Positions 25,367 to 34,217 are shown, counted from the stretch's first letter. The stretch is 64,000 nt of DNA from Polaromonas eurypsychrophila (GCF_014641715.1 NZ_BMIG01000006.1:62001-126000); one strand, 5' to 3'. Numbers and translations are program-made. The notes: generated by a model from the sequence alone, not told the origin.

Positions 25367-26344
25367 ATGACCCAACGCCGCAACTTCCTCACCACCGCTG
25401 CCGCTGCAGCCGCCGGCCTCGCCCTGCCCTCGCTGGCCCAGGCCCAGGCCCCTGCCTTTCCCTCGCGTCCTATCCGATACATCTGCCCCTGGCCCGCCGG
25501 CGGCTCGACCGACGCAGTTATTCGCGCGCTGGCTGAGAGCGCTGGCAAGACGCTTGGTCAAACCATCATTGTCGACAACAAGCCTGGCGCCGGCGGCATG
25601 CTGGGCGCCAATGAGATGATGTCTGCCAAGCCCGACGGCTACACCCTCACGCAGTTGCCACACGGTGTGTTCCGCATCCCCCACATGCAAAAGGTGCAGT
25701 ACGACCCGCTCAAAGATTTCACCTGGATCGCCTGCCTGACCGGCTACACCTTCGGCCTGGTGGTGCCGGCCGACTCGCCGATCAAAAACATCAAGGACCT
25801 GGTGGCCTATGCCAAAGCCAACCCTGAAAAATTCACCTACGGCTCAACCGGCACCGGCACCAGCCCACACCTGGCGATCGAGGAGTTTGCGCAGCGCGCC
25901 GGCATCAAGCTCACGCATGTGCCGTTCAAGGGCAATGCCGACAACATGCAGGCCATCCTCGGCGGGCATGTGATGGCCGCCAGCGACGCCACCGGCTGGG
26001 CCCCCCACGTCGAATCCGGCAAGCTGCGTCTGATTGCCACTTACGGCAGCAAACGCACCAAGCGCTGGCCGAATGTGCCGACGCTCGACGAGCTGGGTTA
26101 CAAGACCGTGTCCGATTCGCCCTTCGGTGTCTGCGGCCCCAAGGGCATGGACCCGGCCGTGGTGGCCACCCTGCACGAGGCCTTCCGCCGCACCCTCAAC
26201 GATCCCGCCGTGCTCGCCACCTTGGACAAGTATGACCAGTCGGTGATTTACATGAACACCTCGCAATACACGCGTTTTGCCCGGGAAACCTTCGCGACCG
26301 AAAAAGAAACCATCGAGCGCCTGGGAATGACCAACAAGGGTTAA
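25367..26344 (+). CDS. Tripartite tricarboxylate transporter receptor, TctC/Bug family
   Basis: 325 residues from ATG 25367; the frame extends to 25331 but that start would precede the signal sequence. Twin-arginine-like signal RRNFLTTAAAAAAGLALPSL and AQA cleavage. Bug fold signatures: PSRPIRYICPWPAGGSTDAV, VDNKPGAGGMLGANEM, KPDGYTLTQ, YGSTGTGTSPHLAIE, HVPFKGNADNMQAILGG. It is a periplasmic solute-binding protein, probably for a carboxylate. No TctA/TctB membrane genes are nearby, as is usual for the expanded Bug families of Comamonadaceae and Bordetella. Confidence 0.88.
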   Translation: MTQRRNFLTTAAAAAAGLALPSLAQAQAPAFPSRPIRYICPWPAGGSTDAVIRALAESAGKTLGQTIIVDNKPGAGGMLGANEMMSAKPDGYTLTQLPHGVFRIPHMQKVQYDPLKDFTWIACLTGYTFGLVVPADSPIKNIKDLVAYAKANPEKFTYGSTGTGTSPHLAIEEFAQRAGIKLTHVPFKGNADNMQAILGGHVMAASDATGWAPHVESGKLRLIATYGSKRTKRWPNVPTLDELGYKTVSDSPFGVCGPKGMDPAVVATLHEAFRRTLNDPAVLATLDKYDQSVIYMNTSQYTRFARETFATEKETIERLGMTNKG

Positions 26345-26537
26345 GGAAGCCGGTCGCTTCGGCGGCCACCGCTGAATCCGCAGGCAATCCGCTGCAAGCC
26401 ACGACAGGCAAGCCTCTCGTGGCTTTTTCACGGGCTTATCCACAGGGTGGCCCACAGAAAACGGGGGCAAATACACGCCATGGCAAGGAGGCTTGCCTGC
26501 TGCGCTATGCTTGCGGGCTCCAACCGCAGGTTCGCCC

Positions 26538-27137
26538 ATGACTGTTACTTTTTTTCCGAGAATTTTCACCGCCTTCCTGGTGGCCTCCAGCCTGCTGCTG
26601 GCCGGCTGCGAAGACGCGCCCGACGCGAATAAACCTGCCGCTGCGGCTTCCTCGCCAGTGTCAGTAGCTGCAGTGGCGGCCGAAGCCAAAGGTTTCAGCG
26701 TCGGCTCAGCGGTCAGTGCGCGAACCGTCTACGTGTTTTTCGACGCCCAGTGCCCGCATTGCACGGCGCTGTGGGAAGCTGCCAAACCACTGAAGCCGCA
26801 GGCACGCTTCGTCTGGATCCCGGTCGGGATCCTCAATGCCTCCAGCACCGCGCAGGGCGCGACCCTGCTGGCCGCAAAGGACCCAGTGGCAGCGATGGAC
26901 GAACACGAAGCGTCCATGACGGCGCAGCGGGGCGGCATCGGCGCCGGCAGCGACATCGACGCGCAGAAAGCCGACGTTGCCAAAAACACCGAGTTGCTGA
27001 CACGTTTCGGCTTTGCCTCGATTCCGACCATCATCGGAAACCATGCCGAGACCGGCGCCCTGGTCACCCAGGAAGGATCCATGCCGACTGCTGCACTGGC
27101 AACTCTGTTGGGCCTGAAGCTGCCCGCAGGTTTATAG
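26538..27137 (+). CDS. DsbC/DsbG-like thioredoxin-fold lipoprotein
   Basis: 199 residues from ATG 26538; earlier in-frame starts would put extra residues in front of the signal peptide. Lipoprotein signal with lipobox LLAGC (Cys24). The thioredoxin-fold part has VYVFFDAQCPHCTALWE with a CPHC active site (Cys72/Cys75) and the cis-Pro region FGFASIPTIIG. The long N-terminal dimerisation domain of classical DsbC is missing; the spacer after the lipobox is Ala/Ser-rich. It probably acts as a periplasmic, outer-membrane-anchored disulfide reductase or isomerase. An R2 repeat follows. Confidence 0.8.
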   Translation: MTVTFFPRIFTAFLVASSLLLAGCEDAPDANKPAAAASSPVSVAAVAAEAKGFSVGSAVSARTVYVFFDAQCPHCTALWEAAKPLKPQARFVWIPVGILNASSTAQGATLLAAKDPVAAMDEHEASMTAQRGGIGAGSDIDAQKADVAKNTELLTRFGFASIPTIIGNHAETGALVTQEGSMPTAALATLLGLKLPAGL

Positions 27138-27237
27138 CCCCCACGTTCGCGCACTGCGTGTCGCTCACTGCCCCCCCGAGGGGGCGCTGCGCCTGCGGGC
27201 CGGCAGAGCCGGACCCGCGGCCCCTGCTTGAAAAGAG
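27138..27237 (+). repeat. R2 GC-rich repeat, copy a
   Basis: Contains CCCCCCCGAGGGGGCGCTGC followed by GCCTGCGGGCCGGC...CCGGACCCGCGGCCCCTGCTTG, motifs shared with 57483-57620 and, inverted, with 48408-48590. It lies between the thioredoxin-like lipoprotein and serA and could form several GC-rich hairpins. Confidence 0.7.
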
Positions 27238-27310
27238 ATGCCTTCGCGCTTGTGTGCCTGCGGTCTGATGGAGCCAGATCCAAAGGCCGTCAGGTTTGCC
27301 CGTTGATCGT

Positions 27311-28540
27311 CTAGAACAACACGCGGCTGCGGATCGTACCCGGCACTTCGGCGAGTTTGGTCAGCGCCAGGTCCGAGTGCGCGGCGTCGATATCGATCAC
27401 AACATAACCGATGGCTTCGTTGGTCTGCAGAAACTGCGAGGCGATGTTGATGCCGTTGCCGGCGAACACCTGGTTGATGTCGGCCAGCACACCCGGCACG
27501 TTGCGATGAATGTGCAGCAGCCGGTGTTTGCCCGGATGCGCCGGTAGCGCGACCTCGGGGAAGTTTACAGATGAGGTCGAGGTACCGTTGTCGCTGTATT
27601 TGACCAATTTTTCTGCAACCTCGACACCGATGTTGGCTTGGGCCTCCATGGTGGATCCGCCGATATGCGGCGTGAGAATCACATTGTCGAGACCGCGCAG
27701 CGGCGACACGAATTCATCCTTGTTGCTGCCGGGCTCGACCGGGAAAACGTCGAGCGCCGCGCCCAGCAGTTTTTTCGCATTGAGCGCCGCGGCCAGCGCG
27801 TCGATGTCGACCACCGTGCCGCGCGAAGCATTGATCAGGATGCCGCCGGGTTTCATCGCCGCAATTTCGGCCGCGCCTATCATCCACTGCGTGGCGGCCG
27901 TCTCGGGCACGTGCAAGGTGACGATGTCGCTTTGCGCCAGCAGCTCGAGCAGTTTGGCGACCTGGCGCGCATTGCCCAGCGGCAGTTTGCTGACCACGTC
28001 ATAAAACGCCACCTTCATGCCCAGCGCCTCGGCCAGCACCGACAACTGCGTTCCGATGGAGCCGTACCCGATGATGCCCAGCGTCTTGCCGCGGATTTCG
28101 TAGGAATTGACGGCCGACTTGAGCCATCCGCCGCGGTGCGCCAGTGCGCTTTTCTCGGGCACACCGCGCAGCAGCAAAATCGCTTCGGCCAGCACCAGTT
28201 CGGCCACCGAGCGGGTATTGGAGTACGGCGCGTTGAACACCGCGATGCCGCGCTCACGCGCCGCATTCAGGTCGACCTGGTTGGTGCCTATGCAGAAGCA
28301 TCCCACCGCCGCTAGCCGGGAGGCATGGGCCAGCACGTCGGCAGTGAGCTGGCTTTGCGAGCGGATACCGATGAAATGCACGTCGGCGATCTTCGCCTTG
28401 AGTTCCCCGCCCTGCAAGGCCATGGGCACGGTTTCAATCTGGCTGTAGCCGGCGGAGCGCAGCACCTCGATGGCGGAGGGATGGACGCCTTCCAGCAACA
28501 GGAATTTGATCTTGTCTTTGTCGAGCGAGGGCTTGGTCAT
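27311..28540 (-). CDS. serA: D-3-phosphoglycerate dehydrogenase
   Basis: 409 residues, the size of the E. coli-type enzyme with one ACT domain. It oxidises 3-phosphoglycerate with NAD in the first step of serine synthesis. Seen: VHFIGIRSQSQLTADVLAHA, NAPYSNTRSVAELVLAEAI, the NAD-binding GKTLGIIGYGSIGTQLSVLA near 155, catalytic surroundings NASRGTVVDIDALAAAL and LTPHIGGSTMEAQANIG, and a C-terminal ACT domain (LLHIHRNVPGVLADINQVFA) from ~340 that usually mediates serine inhibition. No other ser gene is adjacent. Confidence 0.95.
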   Translation of the reverse strand: MTKPSLDKDKIKFLLLEGVHPSAIEVLRSAGYSQIETVPMALQGGELKAKIADVHFIGIRSQSQLTADVLAHASRLAAVGCFCIGTNQVDLNAARERGIAVFNAPYSNTRSVAELVLAEAILLLRGVPEKSALAHRGGWLKSAVNSYEIRGKTLGIIGYGSIGTQLSVLAEALGMKVAFYDVVSKLPLGNARQVAKLLELLAQSDIVTLHVPETAATQWMIGAAEIAAMKPGGILINASRGTVVDIDALAAALNAKKLLGAALDVFPVEPGSNKDEFVSPLRGLDNVILTPHIGGSTMEAQANIGVEVAEKLVKYSDNGTSTSSVNFPEVALPAHPGKHRLLHIHRNVPGVLADINQVFAGNGINIASQFLQTNEAIGYVVIDIDAAHSDLALTKLAEVPGTIRSRVLF

Positions 28541-28645
28541 GGGAGGAATGAGAACCGGAAGACCGGCAAGTGAAGGTGTAACAAGTATGGATGAAAGCCC
28601 GGGCGGCCCCGAACGCCGCAGATTTTGCCCTGCCGCACCGCAAGG

Positions 28646-29596
28646 TCAGTCCACCGGGGCCGGCGCCGCGCGTGCCAGCGCCTGCCGCCCGCTTGTGAAC
28701 TGCGCCAGCGCCACGCCCACCAGCGTCAGCGCGGCACCTGCCAGCTTGATGCCTGTGTACTGTTCGCCGGCAAACAACCAGGCCACCAGCCCGGCCACTG
28801 GCGGCATCAGATACATCAGCGGCGCGGTACGCGCCACGCCGCGCACTGCGTTGACCCAGCCCCAGAGCAGCCAACCCAGAAAAGCCGATACCGTGACCGA
28901 CCAGACCAGGCTGAGCCACACGACCAGCGAGGCATCGCCCCAGGGCGCGGCCAGACCCGCAGGCAGGGAGAACAACACCACCGGCACGCTGCCGAGCAGG
29001 GTCGCATAAGCCATGGTGAGCACGCCGCCGTGGCGCTCGATCAGCGGCTTGGCCGCCACGGTGTAGTAAGAGAAAAAGCTCGCGGCCACCAGCAAAAACA
29101 AATCACCGCCGGTGGCCAGCCACTGGCCGCCCAGCAGCTTGTCGGACAGAAAGACCAGCACGCCCGCGAACGCGACCGCCACGCCAGCGATCTGTGCCTT
29201 GTGCAGTGGTTCAAGGCCCATGAGACGCAGGATCAGCAAGGTGAAAATGGGACCGCAGGCCAGGATCAGCGAGCTTGAAAACGCGGTGGACCAGTGAATC
29301 CCGTAGGTCACCATGCCCACATGCAGGAAGTGGCCAGCAACGCCCAGGCGCGCCAGTGCCCAGAAGTCGCGCCGGGTGATTTTCGGGAAACGCCGGCCGT
29401 AGCGCCACAGCAGCAAGCCCAGCGCGCAGGCCGGCATGATCAGGTAACGCGCAAACAGAAAACCACCGGGGCCGACCACATTGAATACAAACTTCTGCAG
29501 CGAGAAGTTGATGCCCCAGATCACGACCAGCACCAGCGCGACAAGCAGAGCCCGCGTAGCGCGCCGGGTCGCAGCGCATTCGTGCTGGCTACGCAT
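28646..29596 (-). CDS. EamA-family permease
   Basis: 316 residues from ATG 29596; the longer open frame to 29638 would be encoded by an R1 repeat copy and is not hydrophobic. Ten hydrophobic segments in two EamA repeats: VVIWGINFSLQKFVFNVVGP, then SSLILACGPIFTLLILRLMG, and in the second half TAPLMYLMPPVAGLVAWLFA and LAGAALTLVGVALAQ. The substrate is unknown. It is divergent from the Mrr-like gene at 29758, with an R1 copy in its 5' flank. Confidence 0.83.
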   Translation of the reverse strand: MRSQHECAATRRATRALLVALVLVVIWGINFSLQKFVFNVVGPGGFLFARYLIMPACALGLLLWRYGRRFPKITRRDFWALARLGVAGHFLHVGMVTYGIHWSTAFSSSLILACGPIFTLLILRLMGLEPLHKAQIAGVAVAFAGVLVFLSDKLLGGQWLATGGDLFLLVAASFFSYYTVAAKPLIERHGGVLTMAYATLLGSVPVVLFSLPAGLAAPWGDASLVVWLSLVWSVTVSAFLGWLLWGWVNAVRGVARTAPLMYLMPPVAGLVAWLFAGEQYTGIKLAGAALTLVGVALAQFTSGRQALARAAPAPVD

Positions 29597-29621
29597 GATC
29601 GGATATCCCTTGCATTTGTGA

Positions 29622-29682
29622 ATAAAAAAGCCCTGCAACCCAATGAATTCGTGCGCCAGCAGCTATCATTTTTGAAGCATAC
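29622..29682 (-). repeat. R1 interspersed repeat, copy 5 (minus orientation)
   Basis: On the minus strand it reads gcttcaaaaatgatagctgc, then TGGCGCACG...GTTGCAGGGCTTTTTTATT. Unlike most copies it lies in a divergent promoter region (EamA start 29596, Mrr-like start 29758). Confidence 0.7.
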
Positions 29683-29757
29683 CAGCTTCCCAGCGGAGCT
29701 GCACGCAGGTGCCCGGCCTGGCGTGATACAAACACCGCTCCCGTTGAAAGGAATATC

Positions 29758-30348
29758 TTGAAATTCAAAATGGCTGAAAAGTCACTGTTCGCCGTCTTGC
29801 TGCGCTCCTCGTGGTGGATCAGCCTGTCGATTGCCGGTGTCATCGCGCTGGCTTCCAAAGCGCTGCTGCCGCCCCCCTACTTTTTGTTCGGCGCCATGGG
29901 CGGTATTCCATTTGTGGTGATTGCGCTGATCACGCTGTGGCGGCAATTGAGCGCGCCCAGCACCGCCCACGTTGAGGCCACGCTGACACAGATCAACGCC
30001 ATGCCCTGGCGCGAATTTTCGGCTGCGCTGGAGCAGGCCTTGCTGCGCGAAGGGTTCGAGGTCAAGCGTCTGGAAAGTCCTGCCGCCGACTTTGAACTGT
30101 TCAAGGGGGGACGCCATGTGCTGCTGAGCGGCAAGCGCTGGAAAGCCGCGCGACTGGGGCTGGAAATTTTCCAGGCCCTGGAGGCGGCGCGCAGCGTGAG
30201 TGATGCCAGCAGTTGCATTTGTGTCTCCGCCGGCGAAGTCACCGACAACGCACGCCAGTTCGCCGCCAGCCACCAGATCCGCGTAATCCAGGGCACCGAG
30301 CTGGCGCAATTGCTCAGGCCGGTACTGATCGCCAAAGCAGCCGCTTGA
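29758..30348 (+). CDS. Membrane-anchored Mrr-like (restriction endonuclease fold) protein
   Basis: 196 residues. Two hydrophobic segments at the N-terminus (~18-34 and ~42-60) precede a cytosolic domain with 'MPWREFSAALEQALLREGFE', then 'DFELFKGGRHVLLSGKRWKA', resembling the Mrr/type IV endonuclease layout: the F-ALREGF helix, an acidic residue and a K/R pair. The classic D-(x)n-QxK is not clean (SGKRWK), so catalytic activity is uncertain. The TTG at 29758 is favoured over ATG 29770 because AAAGGA lies 6 bp before it. Similar small membrane proteins of unknown role are known in betaproteobacteria. Confidence 0.65.
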   Translation: MKFKMAEKSLFAVLLRSSWWISLSIAGVIALASKALLPPPYFLFGAMGGIPFVVIALITLWRQLSAPSTAHVEATLTQINAMPWREFSAALEQALLREGFEVKRLESPAADFELFKGGRHVLLSGKRWKAARLGLEIFQALEAARSVSDASSCICVSAGEVTDNARQFAASHQIRVIQGTELAQLLRPVLIAKAAA

Positions 30349-30405
30349 CGCTCTGTTTTTGATAGCTGAGTAAGCCCATTGGATATGGGCTGGAGGCTGA
30401 CTTTG
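30349..30405 (+). terminator. R1 copy 6; terminator-like hairpin between convergent genes
   Basis: ctctgtttttgatagctgag, then a 7-bp perfect stem AGCCCAT/ATGGGCT (30373-30379 with 30385-30391) and GGAGGCTGACTTTG. It lies between the stop of the Mrr-like gene (30348) and the convergent MFS gene stop (30406). Confidence 0.7.
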
Positions 30406-31668
30406 TTAAATTCCGGAAGAAGACGGCCGGCTTGCGCGGCCTGCCACCGGGTAGGCCTTGACCATCCACAGGTACATCAACGCGCCGGCCAGCAAGGTGG
30501 CGGCGGCAATTTCGAGCGACAGCGTGAAACCCTCGCCCAGGCTGCGGCTGTGCTGCAGCAGCAGTGCCACCATGGGCGGGCCGGCGATTTGCCCGATGCC
30601 GTACATCGCCGTCAGCAGACCCATGGTGCTGGCCGCAGCGGCAGGCCGTAGGCGCCGTACCTCCTGCATCGCAAAAAAGGTGATGGCCGTGAAAGGAATG
30701 CCCAGCAACAAGCTGCCGATGGCAAAACCAGCCAGGTTCGGGCTGAAAATGCTGGCGGTAATGCCCAGAGACTGCACGACATAACAGCCAGCGAGCAGGT
30801 GGCGGTAGTCGCCCGTGGCCGGAATGCGCGTCGCCAGCAGCGCGCCAGTGATGACGCCCAGTCCGAAGATGGGCCAGAAAAAATCAATCCAAACCGAGCC
30901 TGGCATCGCCTCGCGTGCGATCACCGGCAAAAAGGTCGCGGTGATGATGTAGCCAAACCCCGCCAGACCGTAGGCGCTTGCCAGCAGCAGCATCTGATTT
31001 CGGCCTGCCACTGCGTTCGTGTGCAAAGCCGCTGTTGGCGTGGATGCGCTGGCGACGCCCTGCCCGCCCCGCTCCCGGAAGGTGCGCCAGACAACAGCCG
31101 TGAGCAGTGCCGCCAGTACGCCAAAAATCAGCCAACCGGCGGCGGCTGGCCACTGTAGCGCCACCATGCCGCTGGCAAACAGGCCACTGAGCGCGATGCC
31201 AGCGCCGGGCCCGGCGTAAATCACACCGCCCATCATGGGTGCGTTGCGTCTGGCCAGCTGCGACAGGCACCAGCCCGAGGTGTAGACAAACACCAGCGCG
31301 CTGGCCACACCGGCGGCAAAACGCAGCAGTGGCCAGGCAGCAGGCAGCTGCAGCGCCATGCCCAGGGTCAACACCGCAGTGGCGACCAAGCCAATACGCA
31401 CCCAGGTCGGGCCGGCGACCTGCGGCAAAAACGGCAAGCGCCTCCAGATCCAGGGCTGGAAGGTGCACAACAAGGCGCCCACCAGGTAGCCAAAATAATT
31501 GGCGCTGGCCAGCCAGCTTGCCGTGGGCAGGTCGACCACGCCATCACTGAGCATCATGGGCAACAGCGGCGTGAAGGCAAAGCGGCCAATGCCCATGGCA
31601 ATCGCCAGCGACAACAGGCCGGCGAAGGCGATGGCCCAGCGGCCGGGCTCGGGCTGGGGGGCGCTCAA
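30406..31668 (-). CDS. YbfB/YjiJ-family MFS transporter
   Basis: 420 residues and about twelve hydrophobic segments. The start region RWAIAFAGLLSLAIAMGIGR followed by FAFTPLLPMM is characteristic of the YbfB/YjiJ family; also seen are GYLVGALLC and the inter-domain loop of ~30 hydrophilic residues (VVWRTFRERGGQG). The start is a TTG at 31666-31668 overlapping the TGA of the lipoprotein gene (TTGA); the next Met is 24 residues in, inside the first membrane helix. It is the last gene of the MlaE-MlaD-lipoprotein operon. The substrate is unknown. Confidence 0.85.
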   Translation of the reverse strand: MSAPQPEPGRWAIAFAGLLSLAIAMGIGRFAFTPLLPMMLSDGVVDLPTASWLASANYFGYLVGALLCTFQPWIWRRLPFLPQVAGPTWVRIGLVATAVLTLGMALQLPAAWPLLRFAAGVASALVFVYTSGWCLSQLARRNAPMMGGVIYAGPGAGIALSGLFASGMVALQWPAAAGWLIFGVLAALLTAVVWRTFRERGGQGVASASTPTAALHTNAVAGRNQMLLLASAYGLAGFGYIITATFLPVIAREAMPGSVWIDFFWPIFGLGVITGALLATRIPATGDYRHLLAGCYVVQSLGITASIFSPNLAGFAIGSLLLGIPFTAITFFAMQEVRRLRPAAAASTMGLLTAMYGIGQIAGPPMVALLLQHSRSLGEGFTLSLEIAAATLLAGALMYLWMVKAYPVAGRASRPSSSGI

Positions 31669-32339
31669 GGCCGGGGTCCTGCAGCGCCGGTTTTGACTGG
31701 CTCCACCAAGGTCATGCGGCGGAGCAGGCGAGCCGCCTGCTCCGTATCACCGGCTTTTTCGGCGAGCTGCGCCTGCACGCCCAGCCAGGCCAGCAGCGGC
31801 CGACGCCAGCCTTGCGCAGATGACGTGTCGACAGCCTGCTGCACGACCTGCGGGCTGGCGCGCCCGCCCTGAAACAACACCGCCGCGGCTACCAGTTGCG
31901 ACAGCGGATCGGTAATGGCCTTGACGGCCGCCGCATCGCCACCAGCCGCTGCACGTTGCGCAGCAGGCAACAGGGCCAGGTCCTGCGGCTGCAGCCGGCC
32001 TGCCAGGTAGTCGGCATAGGCGCGCTCTGCCGGGAATGCATCGGTGCGCAGGCGCTCGAAGCCGGCGCATGACTCGGGCACCAGGCTGGCGGTGCGGCTT
32101 GCGCAGCGCAAGAGCTCGACGCGCGATGTCAGATCGACGCGGCCGGTGCTGGAGACTTCGCTCAGCGCGCGGCCAAATTCCACTGCTTCAACGCGCGAAT
32201 TGCCCTCCATATAGGCGGCCACGCCGCGCTCGGTGGCGGTTTTGGCGTCGAGCTGCCAGTCAGCAGGTTTTGGGCCGCTGCTGCAGGCGGCCAGCACCAG
32301 CAAGGCGGCGCAGAGCAGTGGTTTTGCAACATTGATCAT
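31665..32339 (-). CDS. Hypothetical lipoprotein of the Mla-like operon
   Basis: 224 residues from ATG 32339, which overlaps the TGA of the mlaD-like gene (ATGA). Lipobox LAAC with Cys19, then SSGPKPADWQ. The rest is helical and Ala-rich, with TPR-like character (AEKAGDTEQAARLLRRMTL near the end). I recognise no known domain. It is not clearly a PqiC-type auxiliary lipoprotein, but the position is right for an outer-membrane partner of an MCE system. Confidence 0.75.
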   Translation of the reverse strand: MINVAKPLLCAALLVLAACSSGPKPADWQLDAKTATERGVAAYMEGNSRVEAVEFGRALSEVSSTGRVDLTSRVELLRCASRTASLVPESCAGFERLRTDAFPAERAYADYLAGRLQPQDLALLPAAQRAAAGGDAAAVKAITDPLSQLVAAAVLFQGGRASPQVVQQAVDTSSAQGWRRPLLAWLGVQAQLAEKAGDTEQAARLLRRMTLVEPVKTGAAGPRP

Positions 32340-33349
32340 GGCAGCTTGATCTCCGTGTCGCGGGCAAACGGCCACTTGCGGTTGACCTCGTTGATCAGGC
32401 TGTCAACCTTGCGCAGGCTGGACTCGACCTCGCCGCGCAGCGTGCCGAGGTCGTCGGTCGCAGCGCGGGCATTGGCGCCCACGGCCTGGGCCTCGACCAG
32501 CACTGCATCGACTTTTTTCAGGCTGGTGCGCGCCTCGCCGAGCAGGGCATTGAGCTGGACCACCGTGGCACGCGTTTCGAGCACCACCCCCAGATTTCCC
32601 GGTTTGTCGCCGAACACCTGGGTGTCGGTCTTGGCGGCCAGGCCGTCGAGCTTGGTCAGCAAGGCATTGGTGCGGTCCAGCGTGACAATCAGTTTTTTAG
32701 CCTCGGCCTCGTTGCCCAGCAACACGCCGAGTGCACCGCCGGGACCGTTTAGGCGCTCAGTCAGCTTCCGCACATTGCCCAGACTGGCCGAAACAGCGCC
32801 TTCACTGGCAGTCAGGCTGTTGAGGTTTTCGATCAGTTCCTTGGCCGCGGCGATCAGCTTGGGCACCTCGGCACCGGTGTCACCGCGCAACACCTCGCGC
32901 ACTGCGCCGTCGGGCAGCGGCGGGTCTTTGAGCAGGCCAGAGTAAGCCCGGATATTGGTGCTGCCGACCAGGCCGCGCACCAGTGTGAACACGCTTGAGG
33001 TGCGAAGCCAGTGCGCATCGCGCGTCGGCACGTCAATGACGATGCGGGCTTTACCGTCGTCGGCCAGTTCGATGCGGCGTACGCGGCCGATGGGAAAACC
33101 CGAAAACGTCAGATCCATGCCGACCACCACGCCTTCGGAGTCATCGGACACCAACACCAGTTTTTGCGTGCTTTCAAACAGGCCGCGTGCATACAGCACG
33201 TAAAGCGCCGAACCGATCACCAGCGTGGCCATGAAGATCAGCAGCAGCACGGCCTTGAACTCCAGGTTGGCCACGGGTGGCAATCGCCCCTCCTCGTCCA
33301 ACGGCGGTGGTGGGCCGCCAGCGGCTGATGTGTCAAGGGGCTTGCTCAT
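32336..33349 (-). CDS. MlaD/MCE-domain protein
   Basis: 337 residues from ATG 33349. One membrane anchor (~33-53), preceded by a Pro-rich cytosolic tail. The MCE domain follows: ESTQKLVLVSDDSEGVVVGM, DLTFSGFPIGRVRRIELADD, and DVPTRDAHWLRTSSVFTLVR. After ~residue 170 comes a long helical coiled-coil stretch (ELIENLNSLTASEG; RNALLTKLDGLAAKT) that in MCE proteins forms a periplasmic needle or tube. It lies 34 bp downstream of the MlaE-like permease gene. It should bind the permease and carry phospholipid or another lipid across the periplasm. Confidence 0.85.
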   Translation of the reverse strand: MSKPLDTSAAGGPPPPLDEEGRLPPVANLEFKAVLLLIFMATLVIGSALYVLYARGLFESTQKLVLVSDDSEGVVVGMDLTFSGFPIGRVRRIELADDGKARIVIDVPTRDAHWLRTSSVFTLVRGLVGSTNIRAYSGLLKDPPLPDGAVREVLRGDTGAEVPKLIAAAKELIENLNSLTASEGAVSASLGNVRKLTERLNGPGGALGVLLGNEAEAKKLIVTLDRTNALLTKLDGLAAKTDTQVFGDKPGNLGVVLETRATVVQLNALLGEARTSLKKVDAVLVEAQAVGANARAATDDLGTLRGEVESSLRKVDSLINEVNRKWPFARDTEIKLP

Positions 33350-33383
33350 GGAGTGAAAGGATTCATGGGGATAGGACCGGATT

Positions 33384-34187
33384 TCAATAGTAGTTGCCGA
33401 CAAGGGACAACACCTCAATCAACAGAATCACAGCGAACATGCGCACCAGCATGCGCAACTCGGCGCTGGCGCGCAGGCGCGGTGCCGTCGAATCGTAGAG
33501 GGCCGAGGCCATCGGAATCAGGGACACCGCCAAGCTGAAAAACAAGGTCTTGAGCAGAAAAATCAGCGTGACCTCCGGGTTGAACACCTGGCCGAACAGC
33601 CGTGTGTAGGTGGACACGCCAGACAGCGTGAAGCCATACACCGCCAGGTAAGCCATCACCAGTGCCACCACGCAACTGAGCGCGGCCAGCGTAATCGTCG
33701 AAAAAATGCCTGCCGTTACGCGCGGCAACACTTCGTGGCGGACCGGGTCCACGCCGCGCTGCTGCAGCGCTTCAAGCCTACCGTCGCGGCGCATCTGGGA
33801 CAACTCGACGCCACTGGCAATGGCGCAGCGCAGCGCCACAAACATCGCGGCCGTCAGCGGAATCAGCTCCAGCACCAACACCCGAATCACCACCTGCAGC
33901 GCGTACTGCGACAAGCCGTAACTGATGGCGGTGACGATCACGATGCGCGTGATGACCACCGTGATCAGCGCGCACATCAACGTGAAGCCGAGCAGGTTGG
34001 GTGCCGTGTTGCGGTAGATGTGTGCGGCCAGCACACGGCGGTGAGCGCGGCCGTAGCTTGAGGGCGACATGGCCAGCACCAGAATCATTGCGCCCAGGTA
34101 AATCAGTCGCCACCAGCCCAGCAGCCAGTCGCGTGCCTTGCGGTTAAGCAGAGAAAGCGAAGAAAAAATGCGGGCCGTTGAGGTCAT
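33384..34187 (-). CDS. MlaE-family ABC transporter permease
   Basis: 267 residues, five to six membrane segments. Family motif: 'ELIPLTAAMFVALRCAIASGVELSQMRRDGRLEAL', an EQ-loop-like stretch contacting the ATPase, in which MlaE usually has GRVGAAMAAELG-M. Also 'GVDPVRHEVLPRV'. It is the first gene of the operon; the MlaF-type ATPase gene that normally precedes it is absent from this strand and the window. A hypothetical gene lies 30 bp upstream on the same strand. Confidence 0.85.
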   Translation of the reverse strand: MTSTARIFSSLSLLNRKARDWLLGWWRLIYLGAMILVLAMSPSSYGRAHRRVLAAHIYRNTAPNLLGFTLMCALITVVITRIVIVTAISYGLSQYALQVVIRVLVLELIPLTAAMFVALRCAIASGVELSQMRRDGRLEALQQRGVDPVRHEVLPRVTAGIFSTITLAALSCVVALVMAYLAVYGFTLSGVSTYTRLFGQVFNPEVTLIFLLKTLFFSLAVSLIPMASALYDSTAPRLRASAELRMLVRMFAVILLIEVLSLVGNYY

Positions 34188-34217
34188 GCATCCATGATAG
34201 TCGTGAGGGGCGCGAAC

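Noticed and set aside
27138..27237. R2 copy as a protein-coding stretch
   Set aside because: Frames across it are open only because of GC content and do not resemble each other between copies; its hairpins and position between genes fit a noncoding repeat.
32336..33418. Longer mlaD-like N-terminus from 33418
   Set aside because: The extra 23 residues overlap the end of the permease gene and are not hydrophobic; ATG 33349 leads directly into the usual short cytosolic tail and membrane anchor.
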